A DNA stretch of 64,000 nt from the NCBI RefSeq assembly GCF_900155555.1, contig NZ_FUHN01000008.1, positions 566,117 to 630,116 of the forward strand, read 5' to 3'. How positions within the stretch are numbered: position 1 is the stretch's first letter; every line of letters starts with the position of its first letter. Shown here piece by piece: positions 17,274 to 26,641 of this stretch. The stretch is from Mobilibacterium timonense. GTDB lineage: Bacteria > Bacillota > Clostridia > Peptostreptococcales > Anaerovoracaceae. The translations under genes and the position numbers were made by a program. The notes below the pieces were generated by a model. It was not told the DNA's origin and searched no databases. It saw only the letters and a list, made by a program, of their open reading frames with translations.

Positions 17274-17357
17274 GCGCTGTGCGGAGACCTGCGGAAAGCG
17301 CGGGAGGTGGAGCAGCGGCTGGCGGCTTTTTCCACGTGTTTACCCCTCTAATACCAA

Positions 17358-17386
17358 TTGATATTACATTTTTCCTGTGATAGAAT
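17358..17386 (+). promoter_or_regulatory. Promoter of tadA
   Basis: TTGATA (17358-17363), a 17-base spacer and TAGAAT (17381-17386). The predicted transcription start (about 17393) is only a few bases before the first ATG at 17396. Confidence 0.7.
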
Positions 17387-17395
17387 ATTACGGAT

Positions 17396-17941
17396 ATGGA
17401 ATCTGACCAGACGAATTTGGGAAAAGTCTCCGGGAAACCGGAGTTTACAGAGGCTGACCTGGGTTTTATGAGAGAGGCCATGGTTGAAGCCGATGCAGCC
17501 GCACGGCAGGGGGAGGTCCCTGTGGGAGCTGTGATCGTAAAGGACGGAGAGGTGATCGCCAGGGCGCACAACCTGGTGGAGACCTTAGGGTCATCGGGGG
17601 CTCATGCCGAGATGCTGGCCATCAGAAGCGCCGAGGAGGCCACGGGGTTCAAGTGGCTGAGCGGCTGCAGCCTGTACGTGACACTGGAGCCCTGCTCCAT
17701 GTGCGCCGGGGCAATAGTCCTGTCCAGGCTGGACAGACTTTACATCGGAACGATGGATCCCAAGAACGGCGCCTGCGGCTCGCTGAGCAACATCGTGTGC
17801 GACCCTCGCCTGAACCACAGGGTCGAAGTGGTCAGAGGGCTGATGGCAGAAGAGTGTTCCCGGCAGCTCAAGGATTTTTTCCGCGAGAGGCGCGAGAGAC
17901 GGCTGGAGAGAAATATACCGAAACCGGAGGATAAACGATAA
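17396..17941 (+). CDS. tadA: tRNA-specific adenosine deaminase
   Basis: 181 residues. The zinc site is His70-Ala-Glu72 in GAHAEM and Cys100/Cys103 in EPCSMC; GEVPVGAVIV and the C-terminal RLNHRVEVVRG are typical TadA. It makes inosine at the wobble position of tRNA-Arg(ACG). The N-terminus is ~25 residues longer than usual. No ribosome site precedes the ATG at 17396, and the promoter is so close that the message would be nearly leaderless; an internal ATG at 17468 (MREAMVEAD) would give standard length. It overlaps the next gene by one base. Confidence 0.92.
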   Translation: MESDQTNLGKVSGKPEFTEADLGFMREAMVEADAAARQGEVPVGAVIVKDGEVIARAHNLVETLGSSGAHAEMLAIRSAEEATGFKWLSGCSLYVTLEPCSMCAGAIVLSRLDRLYIGTMDPKNGACGSLSNIVCDPRLNHRVEVVRGLMAEECSRQLKDFFRERRERRLERNIPKPEDKR

Positions 17942-18828
17942 TGAAGAGAAGAAGCCTGGCAACTTTAGTTCTGGCGCTGATCCTGGTGGTCATGAGCGGA
18001 GCGTTTGCCTTCGCGGCAGAGGATACGGGAGCCCTGGTGCTCAAGTCCTCATACCCTAAGGACGGGCAGAAGAACACCTCGATCGAGAACGTAGGTGTGA
18101 AGCTGAACTTCAACCACAGCATAAACGGCGAGGCGACCAAGAAGCACAACGCCAAATGCGTCAAGATCGTAAACAGCGAGACTGGAAAGAAGGTCCCGAT
18201 CAAGGTCCTCACCAGCGATGACACCGACGGAATGATGCTCGTTCTCGCTGACAGCACGGACAAGAAGCTGAAGCTCCAGTCCAACACGAAATATGAGCTC
18301 GTGATCTCATCCAACTTCATGGACGATGAGGGCAACATGCTGGTACACAAGGAGACCATCTCCTTCACCACATACAACCAGACCATGAACACGGTGGTGA
18401 ACACCGTGATGATGGTGCTGATGTTCGGCGGTATCACCGTGATCATGATCAAGCAGCAGAGAGAGCAGGCTGAAGAGAAGGCACGTGCCGAGAGCTCCGG
18501 AAAGAACAAGAAGGAGACCTTCAATCCTTACAAGGAGGCCAAGCGCACAGGCAAGTCTGTCGAAGAAGTCATAGAAGAAGAGAAGAAGCGCCAGGCCAAG
18601 GCGGACAAGAAGGCCGCCAGAGAGGCTAAGAAGAAAGAAGCCGCAAGGGAGAAGGTAGAGGCGGAATACGATCTCAGCGAGATCCTGCCGTATGTCTACA
18701 AGGTGCACAAGCCACAGTCGATCACGGCGGCCGGCGGCAAGTTCAGATCTGGACGCGGAACGCGCAGCATAGATGATTCCGGGAGAAAGAATGGCAAGAG
18801 CAGCAAGGACAGAAAGAACAAGCGATAA
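17941..18828 (+). CDS. Secreted/membrane Ig-like (Big_5-type) domain protein with basic cytoplasmic tail
   Basis: 295 residues. There is a signal peptide (about 1-25, ending AFAFAAED) and an Ig-like domain around residues 30-142 beginning SYPKDGQKNTSIENVGVKL, like Big_5 domains. One membrane helix follows near 155-172 (VVNTVMMVLMFGGITVIMI), then a long Lys/Glu/Ala-rich tail likely to be helical, ending in Gly/Arg/Lys-rich sequence. The predicted topology is outside domain, helix, basic inside tail. The ATG overlaps the tadA stop (TAATG), so translation is coupled. Function unknown; a link to the envelope is inference. Confidence 0.7.
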   Translation: MKRRSLATLVLALILVVMSGAFAFAAEDTGALVLKSSYPKDGQKNTSIENVGVKLNFNHSINGEATKKHNAKCVKIVNSETGKKVPIKVLTSDDTDGMMLVLADSTDKKLKLQSNTKYELVISSNFMDDEGNMLVHKETISFTTYNQTMNTVVNTVMMVLMFGGITVIMIKQQREQAEEKARAESSGKNKKETFNPYKEAKRTGKSVEEVIEEEKKRQAKADKKAAREAKKKEAAREKVEAEYDLSEILPYVYKVHKPQSITAAGGKFRSGRGTRSIDDSGRKNGKSSKDRKNKR

Positions 18829-18837
18829 ATAGTCAGA

Positions 18838-18864
18838 GGGGATGCCGCGGGCATCCCTTTTTTT
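18838..18864 (+). terminator. Intrinsic terminator between the Ig-like gene and ispE
   Basis: GGGATGCC, CGC loop, GGGCATCCC then TTTTTTT. It lies only 14 bases before the ispE start, so ispE expression may depend on read-through. Confidence 0.8.
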
Positions 18865-18877
18865 GAGAAGGTGACAC

Positions 18878-19840
18878 ATGGGACACATGAAGATCAACGC
18901 CTATGGAAAGATAAACCTGTCTCTGGACGTGACCGGCAGGCGGGAGAACGGATATCACGAGATCCGGTCGGTGATGCAGGACATAGACCTCTGCGACACC
19001 CTGGAAGTGGCTACAGATAAGGAAAACTTAGGTAAAATTTGTTGCATACCCGTTGGAATTGCTATAGAATTTTGTACAGATGAACATACAATCCCCGAGG
19101 ATGAGAGCAACCTTGCCGTGAAGGGCGCAAAGGCCCTGATACAGCGGCTTTTCCCGGAGGACGGGACGGTCGCCGGAGAAGGACGGCCTACGATCCCGAA
19201 GCCTTCGTCGGTCTCCGTTTTCCTGGAAAAGAAGCTTCCGTCAGCCGCAGGTCTTGCGGGGGGGAGCGGCGACGGCGCCGCGGTGATGCTGGCGCTGAAC
19301 CATCTTCTGGGCTCTCCGCTGAGCCTGAGGGAGCTGATGGAGCTCGGCATGACCGTGGGTTCGGATCTGCCCTTTTCCATCATGATGAACGCCTGCAGGA
19401 ACAGAGAGAGACTGGAAGGCCTTCAGGGGCTGGAGGAAGCCGGAACGGCCGCCATCGTACAGGGGATCGGTGATGTGGTGATCCCGTGTGATCCTATACA
19501 CACCTATGTTATCTTGATGAATCCGGGAACTCAGGTCTCCACGGCCAGAGTGTATCAACACCTGGATGAAATGAACGTCAGAAGTTCCGGTGAGGGACAG
19601 CTGTACACCAATGTCATGGAGGCCAGTACCTTTTCCATCTGCCCCGAGGCGAAGGAGCTGAGGGACAGGATGAGAGAAAAGCTCAGGGCCGATCATGTGC
19701 TGATGAGCGGAAGCGGGCCTTCCATAGCCGCATATTACGCCCACAGGGAGACAGCGTCAGAGGACTTTTCCTCATTGGACGGTGGGGCGTGGCTGGGCCG
19801 CGGCTGGAAAAAGTGGTTTGTGGAAAGCGGGAGGAGATAA
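18878..19840 (+). CDS. ispE: 4-diphosphocytidyl-2-C-methyl-D-erythritol kinase
   Basis: 320 residues, GHMP kinase family. Motifs are NAYGKINLSLDV at the start (Lys and Asn of the active site), the ATP loop KKLPSAAGLAGGSGDGAAV and GSGPSIAAY near the C-terminus. It phosphorylates CDP-methylerythritol in the non-mevalonate isoprenoid pathway. The start has GAGAAGGTGACAC upstream. Bases about 19018-19100 (residues ~48-74) are conspicuously AT-rich with unusual codons and encode a Cys-rich segment, unlike the rest of the gene. The protein is also somewhat longer than typical (~280-300). Confidence 0.92.
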   Translation: MGHMKINAYGKINLSLDVTGRRENGYHEIRSVMQDIDLCDTLEVATDKENLGKICCIPVGIAIEFCTDEHTIPEDESNLAVKGAKALIQRLFPEDGTVAGEGRPTIPKPSSVSVFLEKKLPSAAGLAGGSGDGAAVMLALNHLLGSPLSLRELMELGMTVGSDLPFSIMMNACRNRERLEGLQGLEEAGTAAIVQGIGDVVIPCDPIHTYVILMNPGTQVSTARVYQHLDEMNVRSSGEGQLYTNVMEASTFSICPEAKELRDRMREKLRADHVLMSGSGPSIAAYYAHRETASEDFSSLDGGAWLGRGWKKWFVESGRR

Positions 19841-19842
19841 GG

Positions 19843-20517
19843 ATGAACTTTGATTTGCAGATTCAGAAGCCTCTTAGAGAACTGGTGTATGAGGAGCTGA
19901 AGCACAAGATCCTCACAGGGGAGATCGCATCTCAGACAAGGTTGATGGAGATCGATCTGGCAGAGAAGATGAACGTGAGCAGGACACCGATCAGGGAAGC
20001 CATCAGGGAGCTGGCTGCAGACGGTCTGGTGACTATAGAGCCTCGCAGGGGGGCCTACGTATCCAGGATATCCATAGAGGACATGCTGGACGTGTTCGAG
20101 GTCAGGGAAAATCTGGAGGGCTTTGCGGCGTTCCTCGCGGCAAGACGTGCCAGCGACCAGCAGAAGGACCACCTGAGAGAACTCATGGACCAGTACGAGG
20201 TGGCCATAGACCACGATGAGAAGAAGGCGAGCGTTGAGAGAGACGAGGATCTCCACAAGTTCATCGTTGAATGTGGTGGCAACAGGACGCTGCAGCAGAT
20301 GGTGAATCACGTTCAGGAACTCTCCCTCAGGTTCCGCTATCTGTACTATGACGATTTTACCCATTACAAGAAGATGCCTGCCCAGCACAGGCGCATAGTC
20401 GACGCCATTGCGGCCGGCAACGCGGAGCTGGCGAGACAGGAGGCCGAGGATCACGTCAGGGGCCTCAAGCAGTACATATACGATCTGGACAAAAAGCTCA
20501 ACGGAAATGAGCGGTGA
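19843..20517 (+). CDS. GntR family (FadR/FCD subfamily) transcriptional regulator
   Basis: 224 residues from the ATG at 19843, preceded by GGGAGGAGATAAGG. An N-terminal winged helix (VYEELKHKILTGEI...SRTPIREAIRELAADGLV, about 15-60) is followed by an all-helical FCD ligand domain with Asp/His residues (DEDLHKFIVECGGN, QHRRIVDAIAAGN) that often bind a metal and a carboxylate effector. It begins two bases after the ispE stop. The target genes are not evident; the adjacent car genes are candidates only by position. Confidence 0.88.
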   Translation: MNFDLQIQKPLRELVYEELKHKILTGEIASQTRLMEIDLAEKMNVSRTPIREAIRELAADGLVTIEPRRGAYVSRISIEDMLDVFEVRENLEGFAAFLAARRASDQQKDHLRELMDQYEVAIDHDEKKASVERDEDLHKFIVECGGNRTLQQMVNHVQELSLRFRYLYYDDFTHYKKMPAQHRRIVDAIAAGNAELARQEAEDHVRGLKQYIYDLDKKLNGNER

Positions 20518-20838
20518 TATTTGTATTTCAATGAGAGCATGACTTTGACCATGCTCTCATTTGCTGTGCCGGGTCAGGGTACACTGTACGCGCGCACAGC
20601 ACATCGCTGCGCATCGCCGCACATCGCCGTACAATGGAGCCCGGCCGCAGGCCTTTTGTCCGAAAAAAGTGAAAATAAGACCTCTGCTGGCAAAGCCGGG
20701 GACCTGGGTCCTCAAATAAACCATTCGCCGGCGGAGGTCCTGGAGTATAATAGTAAAAATGTCACGATGGCTCACCGGTTTTCGGGAGAAGAGAACCGAT
20801 GGGGTTTCGTGCGGTCTGAAAGGAGAAAGGGGATACCG
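20518..20838. other. Intergenic region upstream of carA
   Basis: 321 bases. It contains the hairpin AATGAGAGCATG (20530-20541)/CATGCTCTCATT (20550-20561), likely ending the GntR transcript. Next come short CACATCGC-type direct repeats near 20600-20630 and a -10-like TATAAT at 20748-20753 with no good -35. I see no known pyrimidine riboswitch or PyrR leader. Confidence 0.5.
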
Positions 20839-21933
20839 GTGAACAGAAGAACAGACAGGAAAGCATATCTGGTACTCAGCGACGGTACTGTTTTCGAAGG
20901 CCGGAGGTTCGGAGCCGAGGGGGACAGCACAGGAGAACTGGTATTTACTACAGGCATGGGAGGTTACGTGGAAACGCTGACCGACCCCAGCTACTATGGG
21001 CAGATAATCATGCAGACCTTCCCTCTCATGGGAAACTACGGGATCATGGAAGAGGATTTCGAGGGAGAGTGCTGCTGCAGCGGATACGTGGTAAGGGAGT
21101 TCACAGACCAGCCGTCAAACTTCAGGTGCGAGTACGACCTGGACACATTCCTCAAGAACAAAGGGATCCCGGGCATCTACGGCATCGACACGAGAGAGCT
21201 CACCAGGATGATCAGGGAGAGCGGCACGATGAACGCCATCATCTGCTCGGATCCACCGGAGGATCTTTCCGAGGTGAAGGCCTACGAGGTGAGAAACGCG
21301 GTGAAGTCCGTGACCTGCAAGGAGCCGTACATCGTTCCGGCTGAGGGGGAAAAGAAGTATAACGTCACCCTGATAGACTACGGCGCTAAGAGGAACATCC
21401 CGAGGATGCTCGCGGAGAGAGGCTGCGAGGTGAAGGTGGTGCCGAGCAATACCACTGCATCCCAGATCCTGAGCGAGGATCCCGACGGAGTGATGCTCTC
21501 TAACGGCCCTGGAGACCCGACGGAAAACACCGCCTGCGTGGGCGAGCTGAAGAAGCTTATCAACAAGGTGCCGATCTTCGGCATCTGCCTGGGCCACCAG
21601 CTCATGTGCCTGGCCTTCGGAGGAAAGACGTACAAGCTTAAATACGGCCACAGAGGTGTGAACCAGCCGGCCACGGAGATCGTGGACGGCGAGACCGGGA
21701 GGACCTTCATAACGACCCAGAACCACGGATACGCGGTGGATCCGGACAGCCTCTCGGACGTGGGATACCAGAGCTTCACCAACGCCAACGACGGCACCTG
21801 CGAGGGGATGACCTACCCTGATCTTTCCTGCTTCACAGTGCAGTTCCACCCGGAGGCCCACGCGGGCCCTCACGACACGGGATTCCTTTTTGACAGATTT
21901 ATCAAGATGATGGAGGAGGATAAGAATGCCTAG
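20839..21933 (+). CDS. carA: Carbamoyl-phosphate synthase small (glutaminase) subunit
   Basis: 364 residues from a GTG at 20839 (AAGGGG six bases upstream; the residues after it match the CarA N-terminus). The open frame continues further upstream but that part has no CarA similarity. The N-terminal CPSase_sm_chain domain (TDRKAYLVLSDGTVFEG...) is followed by a class I amidotransferase with the nucleophile in GICLGHQLMC and the His/Glu in FHPEAH. It supplies ammonia to CarB. The last 8 bases overlap the carB start. Confidence 0.94.
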   Translation: MNRRTDRKAYLVLSDGTVFEGRRFGAEGDSTGELVFTTGMGGYVETLTDPSYYGQIIMQTFPLMGNYGIMEEDFEGECCCSGYVVREFTDQPSNFRCEYDLDTFLKNKGIPGIYGIDTRELTRMIRESGTMNAIICSDPPEDLSEVKAYEVRNAVKSVTCKEPYIVPAEGEKKYNVTLIDYGAKRNIPRMLAERGCEVKVVPSNTTASQILSEDPDGVMLSNGPGDPTENTACVGELKKLINKVPIFGICLGHQLMCLAFGGKTYKLKYGHRGVNQPATEIVDGETGRTFITTQNHGYAVDPDSLSDVGYQSFTNANDGTCEGMTYPDLSCFTVQFHPEAHAGPHDTGFLFDRFIKMMEEDKNA

Positions 21934-24900
21934 AGATAAAAGCATAAAGAAAGTACTCGTCATCGGTTCCGGCCCTATAATCATAGGACAGGCCGCCGAG
22001 TTCGACTACGCGGGAGCTCAGGCATGCAGGGTCCTGAAGGAGGAAGGCATCGATGTGGTGCTGGTGAACTCCAACCCGGCCACCATCATGACTGACAAGC
22101 ACATGGCCGACGAGATCTATCTGGAGCCTATGAATGTCGAGACCGTCAAGAGGATCATCGAGAAGGAGAAGCCGGACAGCGTCCTGGCAGGCCTGGGAGG
22201 CCAGACCGGACTCACCATCGCCATGCAGCTGTCCAAGGACAACTGGCTCGAGGAGCACGGAGTTCGCCTGCTCGGCTCGGACATCGACGCCATCGACAAG
22301 GCTGAGGACAGGGAGCTTTTCCACGACATGATGGAGAAGATCGGAGAGCCTGTGGTCCCTTCCGGCATAGCCGAGGACGTGGACACGGCCCTGAAGGTCG
22401 CAGAAGACATCGGATACCCGGTGATCGTCAGACCTGCCTTCACCCTTGGAGGAACGGGCGGCGGCATAGCCGACGACGAGGATGAGCTCAAGATAATAGC
22501 GAAGCAGGGGCTCGACCAGTCCCCTATCACCCAGATCCTGGTGGAGAAGTGCATCTCCGGCTGGAAGGAGATCGAGTTCGAGACCATGAGGGACTCTCTG
22601 GGCAATGTCATCGCCATCTGCTCCATGGAGAACTTCGACCCTGTGGGCATCCACACGGGTGATTCCATCGTAGTAGCTCCTACCCTGACCCTGGCGGACA
22701 GGGAGTACGAGATGCTGAGGACGTCTGCCCTCAAGATCATATCCGCCATCGGCATAGAGGGCGGCTGCAACTGCCAGTTCGCCCTGAACCCGGACAGCTT
22801 TGAATATGCCGTCATCGAGGTGAACCCGAGGGTATCCAGATCATCGGCGCTGGCGTCCAAGGCCACCGGATATCCAATAGCCAAGATAACCACCAAGATA
22901 GCCCTGGGCTACACTCTTGATGAGATAACGAATGATATCACCGGAAAAACCTGCGCCTGCTTCGAGCCTGCACTTGACTACGTTGCCCTGAAGCTCCCGA
23001 AGTGGCCTTTCGACAAGTTCGCCGGAGTCAGCAGGACTCTCGGCACCAAGATGAAGGCCACAGGAGAGGTGATGTCCATAGCCCACAGCTTCGAGGCAGC
23101 CCTCATGAAGGCGGTCCGCGGAGCCGAGATCAAGCAGGACACCCTGGACATGGATCAGCATTCCGACAGGAGCGTCAGGGAAAGGCTGTATGACCAGGAC
23201 GACAGGAGGGTGTTCACCATTTTCGAGGCCCTCAAGTCCGGCATCTCCGTAGACGAGATCCACGAGATCACGAAAATAGACAAGTTTTTCCTGAACAAGA
23301 TCCTGAACCTCGTGAACATCCACCAGGAGCTGGTGGACAGCGTCGCCGAGGGAAGGCTGCCTAACGACCTCTACGCGGAGGCCAAGAGGATGGGATTCAC
23401 CGACGACTCGATAAAGGAGATATCCGGTGTCGATCAGGTCCCTGGACTCAAGTTCAGCTACAAGATGGTAGACACCTGCGGTGCCGAGTTCGATGCGGAG
23501 ACCCCGTATTTCTACTCCACCACAGACGAGGTATGCGACTCGAGAAGATTCCCGAGGAGCGGCCGCCCGGTGATCATGGTGCTGGGCTCCGGTCCGATCA
23601 GGATCGGGCAGGGCATCGAGTTCGACTACTCATCGGTACACTGCGTCTGGACCCTGAGGAGCATGGGTTACGACGTGGTAATTGTAAACAACAACCCGGA
23701 GACCGTCTCCACAGACTACGACACGGCAGACAGGCTGTACTTCGAGCCGCTCTGCCCTGAGGATGTCATGAACATCATCGAGGTGGAAAAGCCGATCGGA
23801 GTCGTGGTTGCCTTCGGCGGACAGACCGCCATCAAGCTCACCCAGTTCCTGGACGACCACGGCGTGAACATCCTGGGCACCTCTGCGGAGTCCATCGATA
23901 TCGCCGAGGACAGGGGACGCTTCGACGTTCTCCTGGAAAAGTTCGGCATCAGCCGTCCTAAGGGCCTCAGTGTGACCTCTCTCGAGGGAGCTCTCGAGGC
24001 TGCGGGAGAGATCGGGTATCCGGTCCTCCTCCGCCCGTCCTATGTCATCGGCGGTCAGAACATGACCATCGCAGGAGACGAGGACGACGTTACGAAATAC
24101 ATGGAGAGGATACTGGCCAACGACGCCAGCAACTCAGTTCTGGTGGATAAATACATGCCGGGCATCGAGCTGGAGGTGGACGTCATCTCCGACGGAAGCG
24201 ACGTGCTCATCCCTGGCATCATGGAGCACATCGAGAAGGCGGGCATCCACTCCGGAGACTCCATAGCCGTATACCCTCCGTATAATCTTACGGACAGACA
24301 GCTCAGGAGGATCGTGGACGTCAGCGAGAAGCTGGCCCTGGCACTCGGCACAAAGGGTCTCGTGAACATCCAGTATCTGCTCTACAAGGGCGAGCTGTAC
24401 GTGATCGAGGTGAACCCGAGGGCTTCCAGGACAGTTCCGTATATCTCCAAGGTGGCAGGAGTTCCGATGGTGGATCTGGCCTCCGAGGTGATGCTTGGCA
24501 AGAAGCTCTACGACCTCGGCTACGGCACAGGCCTTTACAGGACGCCGCCTTACACCGCGGTAAAAGTACCTGTTTTTTCCTTCGAAAAGCTCACTGACGC
24601 GAACTCCATCCTCGGACCTGAGATGAAGTCCACTGGAGAGGTGCTGGGCCTTGGAAGGACAATGAACGAGGCTCTTTACAAGGGCCTGACGGCTGCAGGC
24701 TTTGCAGTCCCTCACAGGAAGGCCGGGGAGGAGCAGGGAGTCATGATCTCTGTGCAGAAAAGAGACTACCCTGAGATCCTTCCGATCGCCATGAAGTTCG
24801 ACGCCCTGGGCATGAAGATCTACGCCACCAGGGGCACCGCCGAGGCCATAAGGAACACGGGTATCGAAGTGACCACCGTAAAGAAGGCCCAGGTGAACAA

Positions 24901-25972
24901 CGACATCATCGACCTGATCGAGAGTGGCAAGACAAGCTATATCATATTCACGGGTACGGAAAACGACGCTTCCCTCGGAGACTACACCGCAGTTCACAAG
25001 AGGGCCATGCAGCTCGGCGTTCCGTGCCTCACATCCGTGGACACCGCCGGTGCCCTGGTTAGCATGATCGCCTCCAGATTCACCGCAGGCAACACTGAGC
25101 TGGTGGACATCAACCACATGAGAGCGAGCCACAGGAACATCAGGTTCACGAAGCTCCACAGCTGCGGAGACGACTACATCATCATCAAGAACTTCGACGG
25201 CCGCATCGAGGGACCTGAGTCCCTTTGCGTCAGCCTCTGTGACAGGAAGAGATCCGTCGGCGGCAACGGCATCGTGCTCATCGAAAAGTCCAGAGTCGCC
25301 GACGTCAGGATGCGCGTCTTCAACAGAGACGGATCTGAGGCAGGGACCTACGACAACGGCATCCGCTGCGGTGCCAAGTACATCTACGAGGAAGGCTTCG
25401 TGGGCAGAGACCGCATAACCGTGGAGACCGTTGACGGCGTGAGGAACCTCAGGCTCTTCCTGAGAGACGGCAGGGTCAACTCGGTTTCCATAGAGTGCGC
25501 AGAGGTGAGCTTTGCCGCTGACGACGTTCCGGTGGTCACCAGGAAAAAGAAGCTTCTTGATTCGCTGGTGAACGTTGGCGGCCGGGAGTACAGGGCTACA
25601 TGCCTGTCCGTGGGGAACCCGCACTGCGTCCTCTTCCTGGACCAGATCGACAATCTTGACCTGGAAAAGCTGGGTACGGAGTTCGAGTATTCAGAGCTTT
25701 TCCCTGACAGGATCAACACCGAATTCGTGCGGATAGTTGACAGGAGCACCATGAGAATGAGAGTATGGGAGAGGTCAAACGGTGAAACGCTCTCCTGCGG
25801 CTCTGCTGCAATAGCGGCTGCCGCTGCGGCAGTGGAACTGGGATACTGCGACGGAGACAAGGACATCTCCGTGGAGTTCCCGGGAGGTGACATGCTTGTG
25901 AGCTGCCAGGACGGCAAGTATACCCTGACCGGAGAGGTAATGTTCTCATTTGAAGGAAAGTTTGAGTATTAG
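21926..25972 (+). CDS. carB: Carbamoyl-phosphate synthase large subunit fused to a DapF-like domain
   Basis: 1348 residues; normal CarB is about 1070. Residues 1-1065 are a full CarB: ATP-grasp 1 (PAFTLGGTGGG near 170), oligomerisation domain, ATP-grasp 2 (PSYVIGGQNM near 705) and an MGS-like allosteric domain (IIFTGTEND, DTAGAL near 950-1060). Residues ~1073-1348 align with diaminopimelate epimerase: the HGxGND motif reads H1078-S-C-G-D-D, the first catalytic CGNG reads Tyr1142-D-N-G, NPH is kept, and the second catalytic Cys is kept as Cys1291 in LSCGSAA. No stop or start separates the parts. The loss of the first Cys argues against racemase activity; a regulatory or structural role is inference. 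Confidence 0.93.
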   Translation: MPRDKSIKKVLVIGSGPIIIGQAAEFDYAGAQACRVLKEEGIDVVLVNSNPATIMTDKHMADEIYLEPMNVETVKRIIEKEKPDSVLAGLGGQTGLTIAMQLSKDNWLEEHGVRLLGSDIDAIDKAEDRELFHDMMEKIGEPVVPSGIAEDVDTALKVAEDIGYPVIVRPAFTLGGTGGGIADDEDELKIIAKQGLDQSPITQILVEKCISGWKEIEFETMRDSLGNVIAICSMENFDPVGIHTGDSIVVAPTLTLADREYEMLRTSALKIISAIGIEGGCNCQFALNPDSFEYAVIEVNPRVSRSSALASKATGYPIAKITTKIALGYTLDEITNDITGKTCACFEPALDYVALKLPKWPFDKFAGVSRTLGTKMKATGEVMSIAHSFEAALMKAVRGAEIKQDTLDMDQHSDRSVRERLYDQDDRRVFTIFEALKSGISVDEIHEITKIDKFFLNKILNLVNIHQELVDSVAEGRLPNDLYAEAKRMGFTDDSIKEISGVDQVPGLKFSYKMVDTCGAEFDAETPYFYSTTDEVCDSRRFPRSGRPVIMVLGSGPIRIGQGIEFDYSSVHCVWTLRSMGYDVVIVNNNPETVSTDYDTADRLYFEPLCPEDVMNIIEVEKPIGVVVAFGGQTAIKLTQFLDDHGVNILGTSAESIDIAEDRGRFDVLLEKFGISRPKGLSVTSLEGALEAAGEIGYPVLLRPSYVIGGQNMTIAGDEDDVTKYMERILANDASNSVLVDKYMPGIELEVDVISDGSDVLIPGIMEHIEKAGIHSGDSIAVYPPYNLTDRQLRRIVDVSEKLALALGTKGLVNIQYLLYKGELYVIEVNPRASRTVPYISKVAGVPMVDLASEVMLGKKLYDLGYGTGLYRTPPYTAVKVPVFSFEKLTDANSILGPEMKSTGEVLGLGRTMNEALYKGLTAAGFAVPHRKAGEEQGVMISVQKRDYPEILPIAMKFDALGMKIYATRGTAEAIRNTGIEVTTVKKAQVNNDIIDLIESGKTSYIIFTGTENDASLGDYTAVHKRAMQLGVPCLTSVDTAGALVSMIASRFTAGNTELVDINHMRASHRNIRFTKLHSCGDDYIIIKNFDGRIEGPESLCVSLCDRKRSVGGNGIVLIEKSRVADVRMRVFNRDGSEAGTYDNGIRCGAKYIYEEGFVGRDRITVETVDGVRNLRLFLRDGRVNSVSIECAEVSFAADDVPVVTRKKKLLDSLVNVGGREYRATCLSVGNPHCVLFLDQIDNLDLEKLGTEFEYSELFPDRINTEFVRIVDRSTMRMRVWERSNGETLSCGSAAIAAAAAAVELGYCDGDKDISVEFPGGDMLVSCQDGKYTLTGEVMFSFEGKFEY

Positions 25973-25978
25973 AAGAGT

Positions 25979-26611
25979 ATGAAGAGAAGCAAAGAAGACA
26001 TGCTGAAGACCCAGCAGCAGGTCCTCCAGGCGGCATTTGAATGCTTTAAGGAAAATGGTTTCGACGGGACCACCATCAAGGACATCGCTGACAGGGCCGG
26101 AGTAACAAGGGGTGCAGTGTACTGGCACTATTCTGACAAGGAAGATCTGTACAGGGCGGCAGTGAACCTGACCATGGAAAAGGGAGACGTGGCGAAGTAC
26201 GCCAGCGAGCTGCCTACCGACATGGATATGGAGGAGCGGCTGGTGGACGTTTTATGGATGGCCCTCCACGAGAACCCTTATGTTGACTTTGTTTATCAGA
26301 CGCTGAATTTCGTTACCAACAGAGAAGGCTTCGAAGATATTTATGAGAAGCTGAAGGATGCAAAGAGGAGACTGCTGGCCTTCTTCGAGGAGGAGGTGCA
26401 CGTGTTCCTCCGCATGAACGGGCTGCCTCTCGACGTGGGCCGGAACAACGGCATCGGACTGTATCTCCTTTTCGAGGGGATGTTCCTCACGAAAAACGTT
26501 CCGATAGGCATCAACATCACCATCGAGGACGTAAAGATCCACATCCACTACCAGGTGGCGGACCTTCTGGAGATGGCCGACGGCAAGAGAGAGGTGCCGA
26601 TCCGTCACTAG
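25979..26611 (+). CDS. TetR/AcrR family transcriptional regulator
   Basis: 210 residues. The N-terminal helix-turn-helix is classical: AAFECFKENGFDGTTIKDIADRAGVTRGAVYWHYSDKEDLY (about 17-57). The rest is a helical ligand domain like AcrR/TtgR. It starts 7 bases after carB, probably by read-through, with a weak ribosome site. Dyads closely resembling the E. coli AcrR operator lie at 26642-26659 and 26846-26863 in the gap after it, the second at the promoter of the alcohol dehydrogenase gene. I infer that it represses that operon in response to a hydrophobic or aldehyde-type ligand. Confidence 0.88.
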   Translation: MKRSKEDMLKTQQQVLQAAFECFKENGFDGTTIKDIADRAGVTRGAVYWHYSDKEDLYRAAVNLTMEKGDVAKYASELPTDMDMEERLVDVLWMALHENPYVDFVYQTLNFVTNREGFEDIYEKLKDAKRRLLAFFEEEVHVFLRMNGLPLDVGRNNGIGLYLLFEGMFLTKNVPIGINITIEDVKIHIHYQVADLLEMADGKREVPIRH

Positions 26612-26641
26612 GGTAAAGTACCCGCAAAAATACATTTAAAA

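Noticed and set aside
24134-25624. 496-codon minus-strand open frame over carB
   Set aside because: Shadow frame of the CarB-DapF gene.
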